Shown piece after piece: positions 7,276 to 15,809 of a stretch of DNA of 64,000 nucleotides. A program made the translations under genes and the position numbers. Source of the stretch: Parafrigoribacterium mesophilum (lineage in GTDB: Bacteria > Actinomycetota > Actinomycetes > Actinomycetales > Microbacteriaceae); assembly GCF_039652555.1 (NCBI RefSeq), contig NZ_JBDJAF010000001.1, positions 310,001 through 374,000 on the forward strand, in the 5' to 3' direction. The notes below the pieces were generated by a model that saw only the letters and a list, made by a program, of their open reading frames with translations, had not been told where the DNA came from and did no database searches. Position 1 is the stretch's first letter; each line of letters begins with the position of its first letter.

Positions 7276-8646
7276 TCATGCGCGCCGGGACCGGCTCGGT
7301 ATCCCGGCAGCCAGGCGCAGACTTTCGGCACTCTTCTCGGCACCCGGGCGTGCGTAATACCACCAGGCCAGGCAGGTGCAGAACGCACACCAGACCGCGC
7401 AGACGATGAAGAAGACGGTGGGCGCCATGGCCGCCAGGGCCATGCCGACCACGAACGGCCCGAACGCGCCCACCGAAGCCGTCCATCCGATGGCGCCGCC
7501 GGCTTGGCGTGGTGAAAAGATCATCGGCATCTGCTTGAAGGTGCCGGCGTTGGCGAATCCGGAGAAGAAGAAGATCATCAACATGCCGGTGAGAAATCCC
7601 CAGAACTCCCCCACCGAGCTGGGAGTGAGGAAGAACAGGGTCACGATCGTGCCGACGGTCATTCCGACACCGCCGACGAAGGTGAACGGCGCCCCACCGA
7701 AGCGGTCGCACAGCGGGCCGGTCGCCGCCCGCACGAGCGCACCGAGTGTCGGGCCGATCCAGGCCCAGGTGAGCGGGTTCGGCGGGTTGTCGAACTGACC
7801 GTAGACGTTCAGGATCAGCAGGCCGGTCTGCGCGGCCAGACCGCTGAACGCACCAAACGACATCAGGTAAATCGCGGTCATGATCCAGGTGTGCTTGAGT
7901 CGGAAAATGTCGAGTTGCTGGGCAAAGTTCGCTGTGATCGGCACCCGGCGCAGCACCACGACGGCGAGCACGACGGCGAGCAACGCCCACGGGATGAGCA
8001 CGAGTCCGCCGTTGTGCAGCCAGACGAGTTTGCCTTGCGCGCCGCTCTGTGGGGTGAGGGCGGCGGTGCCCAGCAGCCCAAAGCCCACGACCCACGGCAC
8101 AAGCAATTGGACGAGTCCGATGCCCATGTTGCCGATACCGGCCTGGATGCCCAGTGCTGTTCCCGAGAGTCGTTTCGGGAAGAAGTAACTGGTGGATCCC
8201 ATCAGACCGGAGAAGCTGCCACCGCCGACACCTGCCGAAAATGCGAGCGCCAGCAGCACCCAATATGGCGTGGTGTTGTCGCGCGCGGCGAGCGTCCAGC
8301 CGATCATCGGTAGGACGAGCAGTGCGCTGCTGAGTGCAACCAGCGAGCGCGTGCCGAGCACGGGCGGCAGGAACATGAAGACGAGCCGCATCAACCCGCT
8401 TGCAAGGCCCGGCGCAGCGACAAGCCAGTAAAGCTGTTCAGCGCTCAGCGTGTAGCCGATGTCATTCAACCGGGGCGCGATGGCGGCGACCAGGTACCAG
8501 GTCGCGCAGGCGATCATCACCGTGTAGGTAGTGATGGCCAGCGTGCGCCAGGCCAGCTTCGCGTCCCACGTCGCCGGATTCTCCGGATTCCAGTTGGACA
8601 GATCCGGCTTGAGCTTGCTTGATGTCTGGGGCATTGCGACTTTCAC
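7276..8646 (-). CDS. narK: NarK-type nitrate/nitrite transporter (MFS)
   Basis: About 456 residues and twelve predicted membrane helices of the major facilitator superfamily. The N-terminus (NWNPENPATWDAKLAWRTL) and the GLMGSTSYFFPKRLSGTALG segment with GIQAGIGNMGIG resemble nitrate/nitrite porters, including the glycine-rich nitrate signature region. GTG at 8646 is chosen because GGAGG lies 7 bases upstream; ATG 8634 is the alternative. Its neighbours are a universal stress protein and a Mo-domain membrane oxidoreductase, which suggests nitrate or nitrite is handled here. Whether it imports or exchanges is not visible. Confidence 0.85.
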   Translation of the reverse strand: MKVAMPQTSSKLKPDLSNWNPENPATWDAKLAWRTLAITTYTVMIACATWYLVAAIAPRLNDIGYTLSAEQLYWLVAAPGLASGLMRLVFMFLPPVLGTRSLVALSSALLVLPMIGWTLAARDNTTPYWVLLALAFSAGVGGGSFSGLMGSTSYFFPKRLSGTALGIQAGIGNMGIGLVQLLVPWVVGFGLLGTAALTPQSGAQGKLVWLHNGGLVLIPWALLAVVLAVVVLRRVPITANFAQQLDIFRLKHTWIMTAIYLMSFGAFSGLAAQTGLLILNVYGQFDNPPNPLTWAWIGPTLGALVRAATGPLCDRFGGAPFTFVGGVGMTVGTIVTLFFLTPSSVGEFWGFLTGMLMIFFFSGFANAGTFKQMPMIFSPRQAGGAIGWTASVGAFGPFVVGMALAAMAPTVFFIVCAVWCAFCTCLAWWYYARPGAEKSAESLRLAAGIPSRSRRA

Positions 8647-8719
8647 GACGAATCCTCCTGCTGACGGTCGGCGGTCTCCACTGTCTCCCTCCACGTGATA
8701 TCCCTACACGCCGATGTCC

Positions 8720-9619
8720 CTACACGCTGATTCCGGCGGCCAGTCCGCGCAGCTCTGAGTGGGCGGGCTGGCCGCTGCCGTGCACAACGATGGTCGGCAC
8801 GGTCAGATTGATCAAGACGTCGTGACTCACCGAACCCAATGCCGAGTCGGCCTCCGGCTCACGGCGAGAACTGCCCACGACCAACAGGGCCGCCGAGGCC
8901 GCCGCATCCAACAGCGCCTCCGCGGCCGGGCGGCGGATGTGGCGAAGCCGGATGTCCGCGCCCGTGGCCACCGAGCGAGCGATCACCATGGCCTCTGACA
9001 GCAGTGCCTTGGCATTTTCCGCCAGATACTCGTCCCGTCGCCGCTGGACCTCGGCGTGCTCGTCCGCCTGACCGGGAGCATCCGACGCCCGCACGAACGT
9101 CACAGTCTGGTGGAGGCGAGCAGCTTCAGAGGCCGCGAAGCGCACCGCCGTTCGGCCGGCATCAGAGGCATCCACTCCAACCACAACGCCACGTGCGCCT
9201 CGCTGTGATGGCTGAGGGATGATCGCAACCGGTGAGTGTGCCGCAGCGGCCAGCACCAGGCTGCGCGATCCGAAGACCTTACCGTGGATGAATCCAGTCT
9301 TGTGTGTGCCGACGGCTATCACACTCGCCGTTCTCGACGCGGCAATCAGCTCGTCCATCACGTCGCCGTGGAGCAGTCGAGTGCCCACAGTGACGCCAGC
9401 CGCGAGGGACCGCGCGTATTCCGCTTCCCGCTCGAGCAGACGTCCGGCATCCGCGGCCATGCCTTCGCGGATCCGAGCACTGACCGAAGCCCACTCGTCG
9501 TCAACCACGTGGACGAGAACCACCTCGGCACCGGTCGTCGCCGCCCGTTCGATGCTCCACCGCAGTGCGACTCGGCTCGGCTCCGTTCCCTCGATACCTA
9601 CCACAATCGTGTCAACCAT
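8720..9619 (-). CDS. Tandem universal stress protein (two UspA domains)
   Basis: 299 residues with two UspA repeats, starting at VDTIVVGIEGTEPSRVALRW and at ARGVVVGVDASDAGRTAVRF. The first repeat keeps a near-complete ATP-binding tail (AVGTHKTGFIHGKVFGS); in the second (VVGSSRREPEADSALGSVS) it is degenerate. Tandem UspA proteins are common in actinobacteria under hypoxia or stationary stress. It lies between narK and the Mo-cytochrome gene, all on the minus strand, and may be co-expressed with them. Confidence 0.92.
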   Translation of the reverse strand: MVDTIVVGIEGTEPSRVALRWSIERAATTGAEVVLVHVVDDEWASVSARIREGMAADAGRLLEREAEYARSLAAGVTVGTRLLHGDVMDELIAASRTASVIAVGTHKTGFIHGKVFGSRSLVLAAAAHSPVAIIPQPSQRGARGVVVGVDASDAGRTAVRFAASEAARLHQTVTFVRASDAPGQADEHAEVQRRRDEYLAENAKALLSEAMVIARSVATGADIRLRHIRRPAAEALLDAAASAALLVVGSSRREPEADSALGSVSHDVLINLTVPTIVVHGSGQPAHSELRGLAAGISV

Positions 9620-9652
9620 TGCGTGCCTCCTGAATTACTGGGTGTTGGCCGG

Positions 9653-11434
9653 TCAAATCGACTGCCGGTAGCCGAAGAACTCGTGGTCGTTGTTGTACCC
9701 ACCGAGGCCGCCGCCCACTTCCGAGAAGTGCTCGACGAACTCGATGCCCTTGATCCACTTGACCATCTTGAAGCCCAGTTGCGTCTCGTTGCGCAGTCGC
9801 AGCGGCGCCCCGTGCCCAAAGGACAGGGCTTCGTTGTTCATGTCGTACGCGAGCATCGTCAGCTTGTAGCTCATCTGTTCGATCGCCTGTGCGTCGTAGT
9901 AGATCCCGCCGTCCGGGCCGTGCGCGAAGGAGTAGAAGATCACCCACTTGGCTTCTGGCTTCGGCTGGACCAGGTCGAGGATGTCCTGCATCCGCACCCC
10001 GCCCCACTTCGCCACGCCGGACCAGCCCTGGATGCAGAAGTGCTGCGTGATCTGCTCGTGGTAGGGCAGGGCACGCAATTGTGTGAGGCTCAGTTCGACC
10101 GGGTTCTGCACCAGTCCGCCCACCACCAGCCTGTAGTCGGCGAACGCGGTTTGTTCCAACTCCTTGTATTCGTCGGTCTCGGGGTACTTGCCGTTGTGCC
10201 AGAAATACGGCGAGATGTCCTTTTCTGTGTACTGTCCAGGGTTGGAGTCGATGTGCTCGAACAAGCGCTGCGCCGGCCCGATCAGCGCGTAGCCGACCCG
10301 CTGCACCACCCGCGGGCGCCGGTAAGTGAAAGGCGTCGCCGCCACCCACGCGATGATCATGACGACCAGGGAGGCGGCGAAGATCCAGAACCCGACCCAG
10401 GTCTCGTCGTCGCGGCTGGCGTACATGTGGTTGAGGTTCCGCAGCGCGCCTGTGGTGAGCACAAGCGTCACGTGCACCACGATGAACAGCAGGAACCACA
10501 CCATGACGACGAAGTGCAATGATCTGGCCACCTGGATGCTGAACACCGAACTGATCCACTTGAACTTCGTCGACAGCGCCGGCGACATGCCGAGCCCGGT
10601 GATCAGGGCGGCCGGGGCCGCGAGAAAGACGGTGATGAAGTAGGCGATGAGCTGCAGACTGTTGTAGTTCACCCAGCCGGTCTCGGCGGGCCAGTCCAGC
10701 GACAGGTACTGGATCGCCACCGAGATCGAGTTCGGGATGACATCCCAGCTCATCGGCACCAGCCGCATCCATTGCCCGGTGGCGAAGATGAGGATGAAGA
10801 AGACGATGCCGTTGAGCAGCCACAGCGTGTCGACGCCCAGGTGCCACCAGCGGGCCAGGCCGATGGAGTGGCGCCGTCCGGGCAGGCCGACTCCGTCCGG
10901 CAGGGTAATCGAGTCCGCCTTCGCCGTGTATAGCGGGTCCTCGGGCACCGGCTTCTGCATGCGGAACCAGTCCTTGCCCGGAGTGCTGTGCCTGGTCCAG
11001 TAGAAGCGCGGGTGGTCAGCCATGATGGTGATCCCCGAGCGGATGATGAAGATCATCAGGAACGCGTTGAGGAAGTGCTGCCAGCCGAGCCAGGCGGGGA
11101 AGCCGACCGGCGCGTTGTCGGGCAGTTCCGACGTTCCCGGGTACTGCGCCATGAAGTCCTGCACGGCGGGCAACTCGCGAAGACCCTTGGCCACCGCAAT
11201 CCCGACTACCAACAGCAGCAGCCCGATCGGGATCAGCCAGAGCAGGTTGAACCACTTGCTCGTGCCGATCCGCACCCGGGGTGCGACTCCGTATTGCGCG
11301 GGAATGCGCCCGGCCCAATCCTCATCCACGACGCTGTAGCGCTCGCTGTCGAGTTCATCGCGAAAACTGAGGCGTTTGCCACCAGCGCCGATGTCCGCGG
11401 CCGGAGTGTGCTGATCTTTGGATGATATGGCCAT
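9653..11434 (-). CDS. Di-heme cytochrome b fused to sulfite-oxidase-family molybdopterin domain
   Basis: About 593 residues. The first 340 or so hold membrane helices with four histidines well placed for two b-hemes (GWQHFLN, ARWWHLG, ARSLHFV, FIVVHVT). The C-terminal part from about residue 410 (DYRLVVGGLVQNPVELSLTQ) is a sulfite-oxidase/YedY-type Mo-cofactor domain; the Mo-ligating Cys is in QHFCIQGWSGVAKWGG, near residue 467. It should move electrons between the quinone pool and a Mo-dependent reaction on one polypeptide. The start at 11434 is preferred to a 17-residue longer frame. modABC lies divergently beyond a Mop regulator. The substrate is unknown; the NarK neighbour points to nitrogen oxyanions. 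Confidence 0.88.
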   Translation of the reverse strand: MAISSKDQHTPAADIGAGGKRLSFRDELDSERYSVVDEDWAGRIPAQYGVAPRVRIGTSKWFNLLWLIPIGLLLLVVGIAVAKGLRELPAVQDFMAQYPGTSELPDNAPVGFPAWLGWQHFLNAFLMIFIIRSGITIMADHPRFYWTRHSTPGKDWFRMQKPVPEDPLYTAKADSITLPDGVGLPGRRHSIGLARWWHLGVDTLWLLNGIVFFILIFATGQWMRLVPMSWDVIPNSISVAIQYLSLDWPAETGWVNYNSLQLIAYFITVFLAAPAALITGLGMSPALSTKFKWISSVFSIQVARSLHFVVMVWFLLFIVVHVTLVLTTGALRNLNHMYASRDDETWVGFWIFAASLVVMIIAWVAATPFTYRRPRVVQRVGYALIGPAQRLFEHIDSNPGQYTEKDISPYFWHNGKYPETDEYKELEQTAFADYRLVVGGLVQNPVELSLTQLRALPYHEQITQHFCIQGWSGVAKWGGVRMQDILDLVQPKPEAKWVIFYSFAHGPDGGIYYDAQAIEQMSYKLTMLAYDMNNEALSFGHGAPLRLRNETQLGFKMVKWIKGIEFVEHFSEVGGGLGGYNNDHEFFGYRQSI

Positions 11435-11643
11435 GGCGTTTCCGCTTCCGCTCGGTGTGGTCGATGACACCGCTGTGCCACCCAATAGTCAGTCAAGGGC
11501 AGCACGTGCGTCGCCCGTAGAGTCGAAAGTCCCGGGTCCGCGTCGGAGGCCGCGAAAAGCGCCACCACCGGGGGCGGGGATCTCCCGCAGACAGGGATAT
11601 TTAGTTCTCGTATCTCCGCAACTGCGGTGCTATGGTGACCACC

Positions 11644-12048
11644 ATGACGCAGTATCGGATCAGTGAGGCGGCAAGGCTGCTCGGTCTCAGTGATGACACG
11701 GTACGTCGTTGGGTGTCCAGCGGCATCCTGACGGCGGTCCCTGACGAGTCGGGCAGGCGGGTCATCGAGGGCGCCGACCTCGCGGCGCGCGCCAAATCGA
11801 TTGCCGTTCTGCCGCGCGATCCTTCCGGGGTGGAAAGCAGTGCCCGAAATCGGCTGGTGGGGCTGGTTACCGACATCACCGCCGATCAGGTGATGGCACA
11901 GGTCGAACTGCAGTGTGGACCGCATCGGATCGTGTCGCTCATGTCCAGCGAAGCGGTGCAAGACCTGGGGCTGGAGGTCGGATCGCTTGCTGTCGCGGTC
12001 GTGAAGTCCACCATGGTTATTGTCGAGACACCCAGGGAGCAGCCGTGA
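11644..12048 (+). CDS. MerR-like HTH protein with molybdate-binding Mop/TOBE domain
   Basis: 134 residues. A MerR/excisionase-like helix-turn-helix (YRISEAARLLGLSDDTVRRW) is followed by a Mop (TOBE) domain from about residue 65 (SARNRLVGLVTDITADQVMA, ending KSTMVIVE). Mop domains bind molybdate, so this is probably the molybdate sensor for the modABC operon it heads. Its stop overlaps the modA GTG start. TATGGT at 11631-11636 sits at leaderless spacing from ATG 11644; an in-frame ATG at 11632 is the alternative. Confidence 0.88.
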   Translation: MTQYRISEAARLLGLSDDTVRRWVSSGILTAVPDESGRRVIEGADLAARAKSIAVLPRDPSGVESSARNRLVGLVTDITADQVMAQVELQCGPHRIVSLMSSEAVQDLGLEVGSLAVAVVKSTMVIVETPREQP

Positions 12049-12845
12049 CGCACCGGCGGTACCGGCTGGCTGCCGTCTTCTCTGCCGCGGTTCTGCTTGC
12101 CGGATGCAGCAGCCCAGCACCGGCGTCGAGCGATCCGACTCCGGAAACCTTCCACACTCCCGCACTCTCCGGCGAACTGACGGTGGTCGCCGCCGCATCC
12201 CTCACTGGGTCATTCGACAAGCTCGCTGCGGAATTCGGCGCCGACAACCCTGGCGTCACTGTGAAACCGGTCGTCTACGACGGCTCCTCTACCTTGGTCA
12301 CCCAGCTGTCAGAGGGCGCGGTGGCCGATGTGTTCGCCTCCGCGGATGAGACGAACATGAGGAAGGCGTCCGACGCCGGGCTGATCAGCGGTGAGCCGAC
12401 GACCTTCGCCAGCAATACCCTGCAGATCGCCGTCGCACCGGGAAATCCGAAGGGCATCACCGGCCTCGCCGATCTGGCGAAGTCCGATCTGCTCGTCGTG
12501 CTCTGCGCACCGCAGGTGCCGTGCGGCGCGGCGTCGCACAAAATCCTCAACCTCGACGCGGTCGCGGTCACTCCGGTCAGTGAGGAGCAGAACGTGAAGG
12601 GCGTGCTGACCAAGGTAGCCGCGGGCGAGGCGGATGCCGGCCTGGTGTACCAGACTGACGTTGCGGCATCCAATGGTGCCGTCGACGGGGTGGCGATCGC
12701 CGGGGCCGAGCGGGCCGTCAACAAGTACAGCATCGGTATCCCGCGCAGCGCTGAGGACGCGAAGGTTGGACAGGCATTCATCACCTGGGTGCTGTCGGAG
12801 GCCGGTCAGCGGATTTTGAAAGCGTTTGGCTTCGGACGCCCATGA
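12045..12845 (+). CDS. modA: Molybdate ABC transporter substrate-binding lipoprotein
   Basis: 266 residues starting at GTG 12045, which overlaps the previous stop as GTGA and has AGGGAGC upstream. A lipoprotein signal ends in the LLAGC lipobox near residue 24. The mature protein shows the ModA pattern: LTVVAAASLTGSFDKLAAEF, YDGSSTLVTQL, GAVADVFASAD and GLVYQTDV. It binds molybdate or tungstate outside the membrane. It is followed by modB and modC with ATGA overlaps, giving a complete importer. Confidence 0.95.
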   Translation: MTHRRYRLAAVFSAAVLLAGCSSPAPASSDPTPETFHTPALSGELTVVAAASLTGSFDKLAAEFGADNPGVTVKPVVYDGSSTLVTQLSEGAVADVFASADETNMRKASDAGLISGEPTTFASNTLQIAVAPGNPKGITGLADLAKSDLLVVLCAPQVPCGAASHKILNLDAVAVTPVSEEQNVKGVLTKVAAGEADAGLVYQTDVAASNGAVDGVAIAGAERAVNKYSIGIPRSAEDAKVGQAFITWVLSEAGQRILKAFGFGRP

Positions 12846-13645
12846 GGCGCGCGGTTCACGGCACCGTCCCTAGAGCGGTCACCGCGCTCGGTATCGTTGG
12901 CCTCGCGATCCTGATCCTTCCTCTCCTGGGGCTATTCACCCGGGTGGACTGGCGCACCGTGCCGGCCGCGATTACCTCCCCAGAGGCACTCAGCGCGCTA
13001 CGGCTCTCGCTGGAGACCGGGGCGACGGCAACGGCGCTCTGCCTGCTGGTCGGCATACCGTTGGCGGTGCTCATCGCCCGCAGTGGCCCGCGGGTGGGCG
13101 GGCTGCTGCGGGCCCTGTCGACTTTGCCACTGGTACTTCCGCCACTGGTCGGCGGCGTCGCGCTGCTCTACCTGCTCGGCCGGAACGGACTCGTCGGCAG
13201 CTCGCTGGCCGTGCTGGGCATCCGAATCCCGTTCACTACCGCCGCTGTGGTCATCGCCCAGACCTTCGTCGCCCTCCCGTTCCTCGTCATCTCGGTCGAG
13301 GGAGCGTTGCGCACCTCGGGTACGCGCTTCGAGGCGGTTGCGGCGACTCTCGGGGCGCGGCGCTGGACCGTCTTCCGCCGGGTCACCCTCCCCCTGGTTT
13401 TTCCCGGAGTTATCGCGGGCACCGTGTTGTGCTTCGCTCGGGCACTCGGCGAATTCGGTGCCACCGCCCTGTTCGCCGGCAACGCCCCCGGCATCACGCG
13501 GACCATGCCGCTGGCCATCTACACCGCCTTTAATGGCGCCGGGGTGTCCCAGAACTCCGCGATCGCCCTGGCCCTGCTTCTGGTCGTCGTCGCCATCGTC
13601 ATCCTGTTGCTACTACGCAGCTGGCGAGCGGAGCCAGTGCGATGA
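12842..13645 (+). CDS. modB: Molybdate ABC transporter permease
   Basis: 267 residues, five to six membrane helices, with the BPD_transp_1 coupling segment EAVAATLGARRWTVFRRVTLPLVFPG. The extended GTVLCFARALGEFGATALFAGN region is typical of ModB. It forms the membrane channel of the modABC importer. It overlaps modA and modC by 4 bp on each side. Confidence 0.95.
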   Translation: MRRAVHGTVPRAVTALGIVGLAILILPLLGLFTRVDWRTVPAAITSPEALSALRLSLETGATATALCLLVGIPLAVLIARSGPRVGGLLRALSTLPLVLPPLVGGVALLYLLGRNGLVGSSLAVLGIRIPFTTAAVVIAQTFVALPFLVISVEGALRTSGTRFEAVAATLGARRWTVFRRVTLPLVFPGVIAGTVLCFARALGEFGATALFAGNAPGITRTMPLAIYTAFNGAGVSQNSAIALALLLVVVAIVILLLLRSWRAEPVR

Positions 13646-14733
13646 ACGCGACGCTTCAGGCCCGGATGACGGTGCATCGCAAGGATTTCACCCTGGATGC
13701 CGACGTGTGGTTGCACGCGGGAGAGGTGCTCGCCCTGCTCGGGCCGAACGGCTCGGGCAAGTCGACGCTGCTGGCGGTGCTTGCCGGCCTCCTGATTCCG
13801 GATGCCGGGACCGTGACCGTGTCTGGCCGAATCCTGACCCGCTGCGCCGACGGCCGCCCGCTGCTGGTGCCGCCGGAGCACCGCAGCATCGGACTGCTCG
13901 GACAAGACCCACTGCTGTTCCCGCACCTGAGTGCGCTGGATAACGTTGCGTTCGGGCCGCAGTCGCAGGGCACACCACGGGATGCGGCCAGAAAGTTAGC
14001 GGCGACCTGGCTCGCCGCAGTCGATCTGGCCGGCTACGAGCAGCGCCGCCCGGCGCAGCTGTCCGGCGGTCAACAGCAGCGAGTCGCCTTGGCCAGAGCG
14101 ATGGCAGCGGAGCCGGATGTCTTACTGCTGGACGAGCCGACGGCAGCGTTGGACGTGCAGACCGCCTCCCTCATGCGCCAGCTCCTGGCGAAACGGCTCG
14201 CCGCGAAACAGGTGGCAACGATTCTCGTCACCCACGACGTACTCGACGCCATCGTGCTCGCTGACCGGGTGGCGATCCTCCAGGACGGCCGGATCGTCGA
14301 GCAGGGAGCGAAGACCCGGGTGCTCGCGGCGCCGCGCAGCCAGTTCGCGGCCGCATTGGTCGGCGTGAACCTGGTCACGGGGACCACGATAGGTGCCGGT
14401 GAGCTGGTGTTGCCTGACGGCCGCTCGATCCGCGGGCACGGCGCACAGCAACCGGCAGGCTCGGTGGCGGCCGCAGTGTTCCGGCCGGCCGATGTCAGGC
14501 TGAGCGTCGCGCCGTCAGGAGCGGGCGTCGTCAACGGGTGGATGTCCACAATCGCCGTGCTAGAGCCGTCCTCCTCCGGAGTGCGAGTGCGATTGGCCGG
14601 TGACCCGCAGATTGCGGCCGAAGTTTCGCCCGTGCTGGTAGCCGAACTGGGCCTGGAGCTTGGCATGCCGGTGTGGTTTGCCATTGACGCCGCCGACGTC
14701 ACCCTCCTGCCGATGGACGCCTCGACCCGGTGA
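13642..14733 (+). CDS. modC: Molybdate ABC transporter ATPase
   Basis: 363 residues. The ABC domain has Walker A LLGPNGSGKST, Q-loop LGQDPLLFPHLSALDN, signature LSGGQQQRVALARA, Walker B VLLLDEPTAALD and the H-loop VTHDVLDA. A C-terminal domain from about residue 290 has the TOBE/Mop look of ModC (AAAVFRPADVRLS, then a beta-rich end), which may sense molybdate. It is the last gene of the regulator-modABC operon. Confidence 0.95.
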   Translation: MNATLQARMTVHRKDFTLDADVWLHAGEVLALLGPNGSGKSTLLAVLAGLLIPDAGTVTVSGRILTRCADGRPLLVPPEHRSIGLLGQDPLLFPHLSALDNVAFGPQSQGTPRDAARKLAATWLAAVDLAGYEQRRPAQLSGGQQQRVALARAMAAEPDVLLLDEPTAALDVQTASLMRQLLAKRLAAKQVATILVTHDVLDAIVLADRVAILQDGRIVEQGAKTRVLAAPRSQFAAALVGVNLVTGTTIGAGELVLPDGRSIRGHGAQQPAGSVAAAVFRPADVRLSVAPSGAGVVNGWMSTIAVLEPSSSGVRVRLAGDPQIAAEVSPVLVAELGLELGMPVWFAIDAADVTLLPMDASTR

Positions 14734-14795
14734 GAACCGCCCGTGGATGCATCGCCGAAACGTTCAGGCGACACATTCCTTTCCGCTCGCATAAC

Positions 14796-15557
14796 TCAAC
14801 TGCGCAGATAGGAGGCCCCGTTGGCGTCCAAAATCGCCCCGGATGACCAGGCAGCCTCCGGCGAGGCGAGCCAGAACACCGCGGCGGCGACTTCCTCCGG
14901 TGTGCCGACGCGATTGAACGGGCTCTGTTCTCGCAATGCGTCGCCCTGCGCGCCGTCAAGTTTGCCAAGCTGTCGCTCGGTGGCCACGAATCCTGGCGCA
15001 ACGCAGGTGACCGAAATGGAGTGCGGAGCCAGAGCTACGGCGAGGGACTGCCCTAGTGCATGCAGGCCAGCCTTGCTCGCCGCGTATGCAGGAAACTCGG
15101 GTTCACCTCGAAACGCTCCACGCGATCCAATATTGACGATAGCTCCGGGAGCGTTGCGTTCAATGAGGTGGGTGGCGACGGCCCAAGCGAGGTTGGCTGC
15201 GCCGATCAGATTGACATCCATCATCTGACGAAAAGCCGCGCACCAGTCACCGTAGGAGGTTTCGCCGATAACGTGCCGGTTTGAAACAGTGGGCGCGACG
15301 GCCGCGTTGCAGACCAGTACATCGACAGATCCAATCCGGTCGATGGCCGAGGCCACCATCTGTCTTACCGCCACTGGTTCGCCGATGTCGCCCGTGACCA
15401 GAGCATGCCCGTCGCCCTCGAGCGAGCTCAGGGTCTGTTCGGCCCCAGGCCGGTTGGTTGCGTAGTGCACGGCGACCCGGTCGCCAGCTTTCGCGAACCG
15501 CCGCGCCACCGCGGCACCGATTCCACCCGAGGCTCCGGTAACGAGGACTGTTCTCAT
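14796..15557 (-). CDS. Short-chain dehydrogenase/reductase
   Basis: 253 residues. TGASGGIGAAVARRF is the cofactor motif; CNAAVAP replaces the usual NNAG; the catalytic part is NIGSRGAFRG and YAASK. The end NRVGTPEEVAAAVFWLASPEA and GAILDANGA is like FabG-type or sugar/steroid SDRs. It faces modC tail to tail, with 62 bp between and no clear terminator. No ribosome-binding site stands out before the ATG. Substrate unknown. Confidence 0.88.
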   Translation of the reverse strand: MRTVLVTGASGGIGAAVARRFAKAGDRVAVHYATNRPGAEQTLSSLEGDGHALVTGDIGEPVAVRQMVASAIDRIGSVDVLVCNAAVAPTVSNRHVIGETSYGDWCAAFRQMMDVNLIGAANLAWAVATHLIERNAPGAIVNIGSRGAFRGEPEFPAYAASKAGLHALGQSLAVALAPHSISVTCVAPGFVATERQLGKLDGAQGDALREQSPFNRVGTPEEVAAAVFWLASPEAAWSSGAILDANGASYLRS

Positions 15558-15809
15558 TCGGAGGCAACGTTCGACTCGCCCTCAACCGGACCAGCGAGGC
15601 GGACAGCTGGGCGTAGCATGTAGCTCCTTCCGACAGGACGTGTGAGTCGACCTGCGATTCTGTTCACCATCTTGGCATCGTGCATACCCGCCAACGGCGC
15701 GAGGCGTGTGCCGGAGGTTGAGACGGGAGGAAGTAGCCGAACTGTAGATGCCCTCGCTTGCCACCGCGGCGAAGATCGACGCCAGCAAGGTATGCACCAG
15801 CACCCTTCC

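Noticed and set aside
9236..10522. A 428-codon plus-strand frame opposite the Mo-cytochrome gene
   Set aside because: Valine/histidine-rich antisense translation, no domain, no ribosome-binding site; the minus strand encodes conserved proteins.
11434..11643. Moco-type riboswitch upstream of the Mo-cytochrome or Mop regulator
   Set aside because: No conserved Moco-RNA motif could be traced by eye, and the regulator side looks leaderless with no room for an aptamer.
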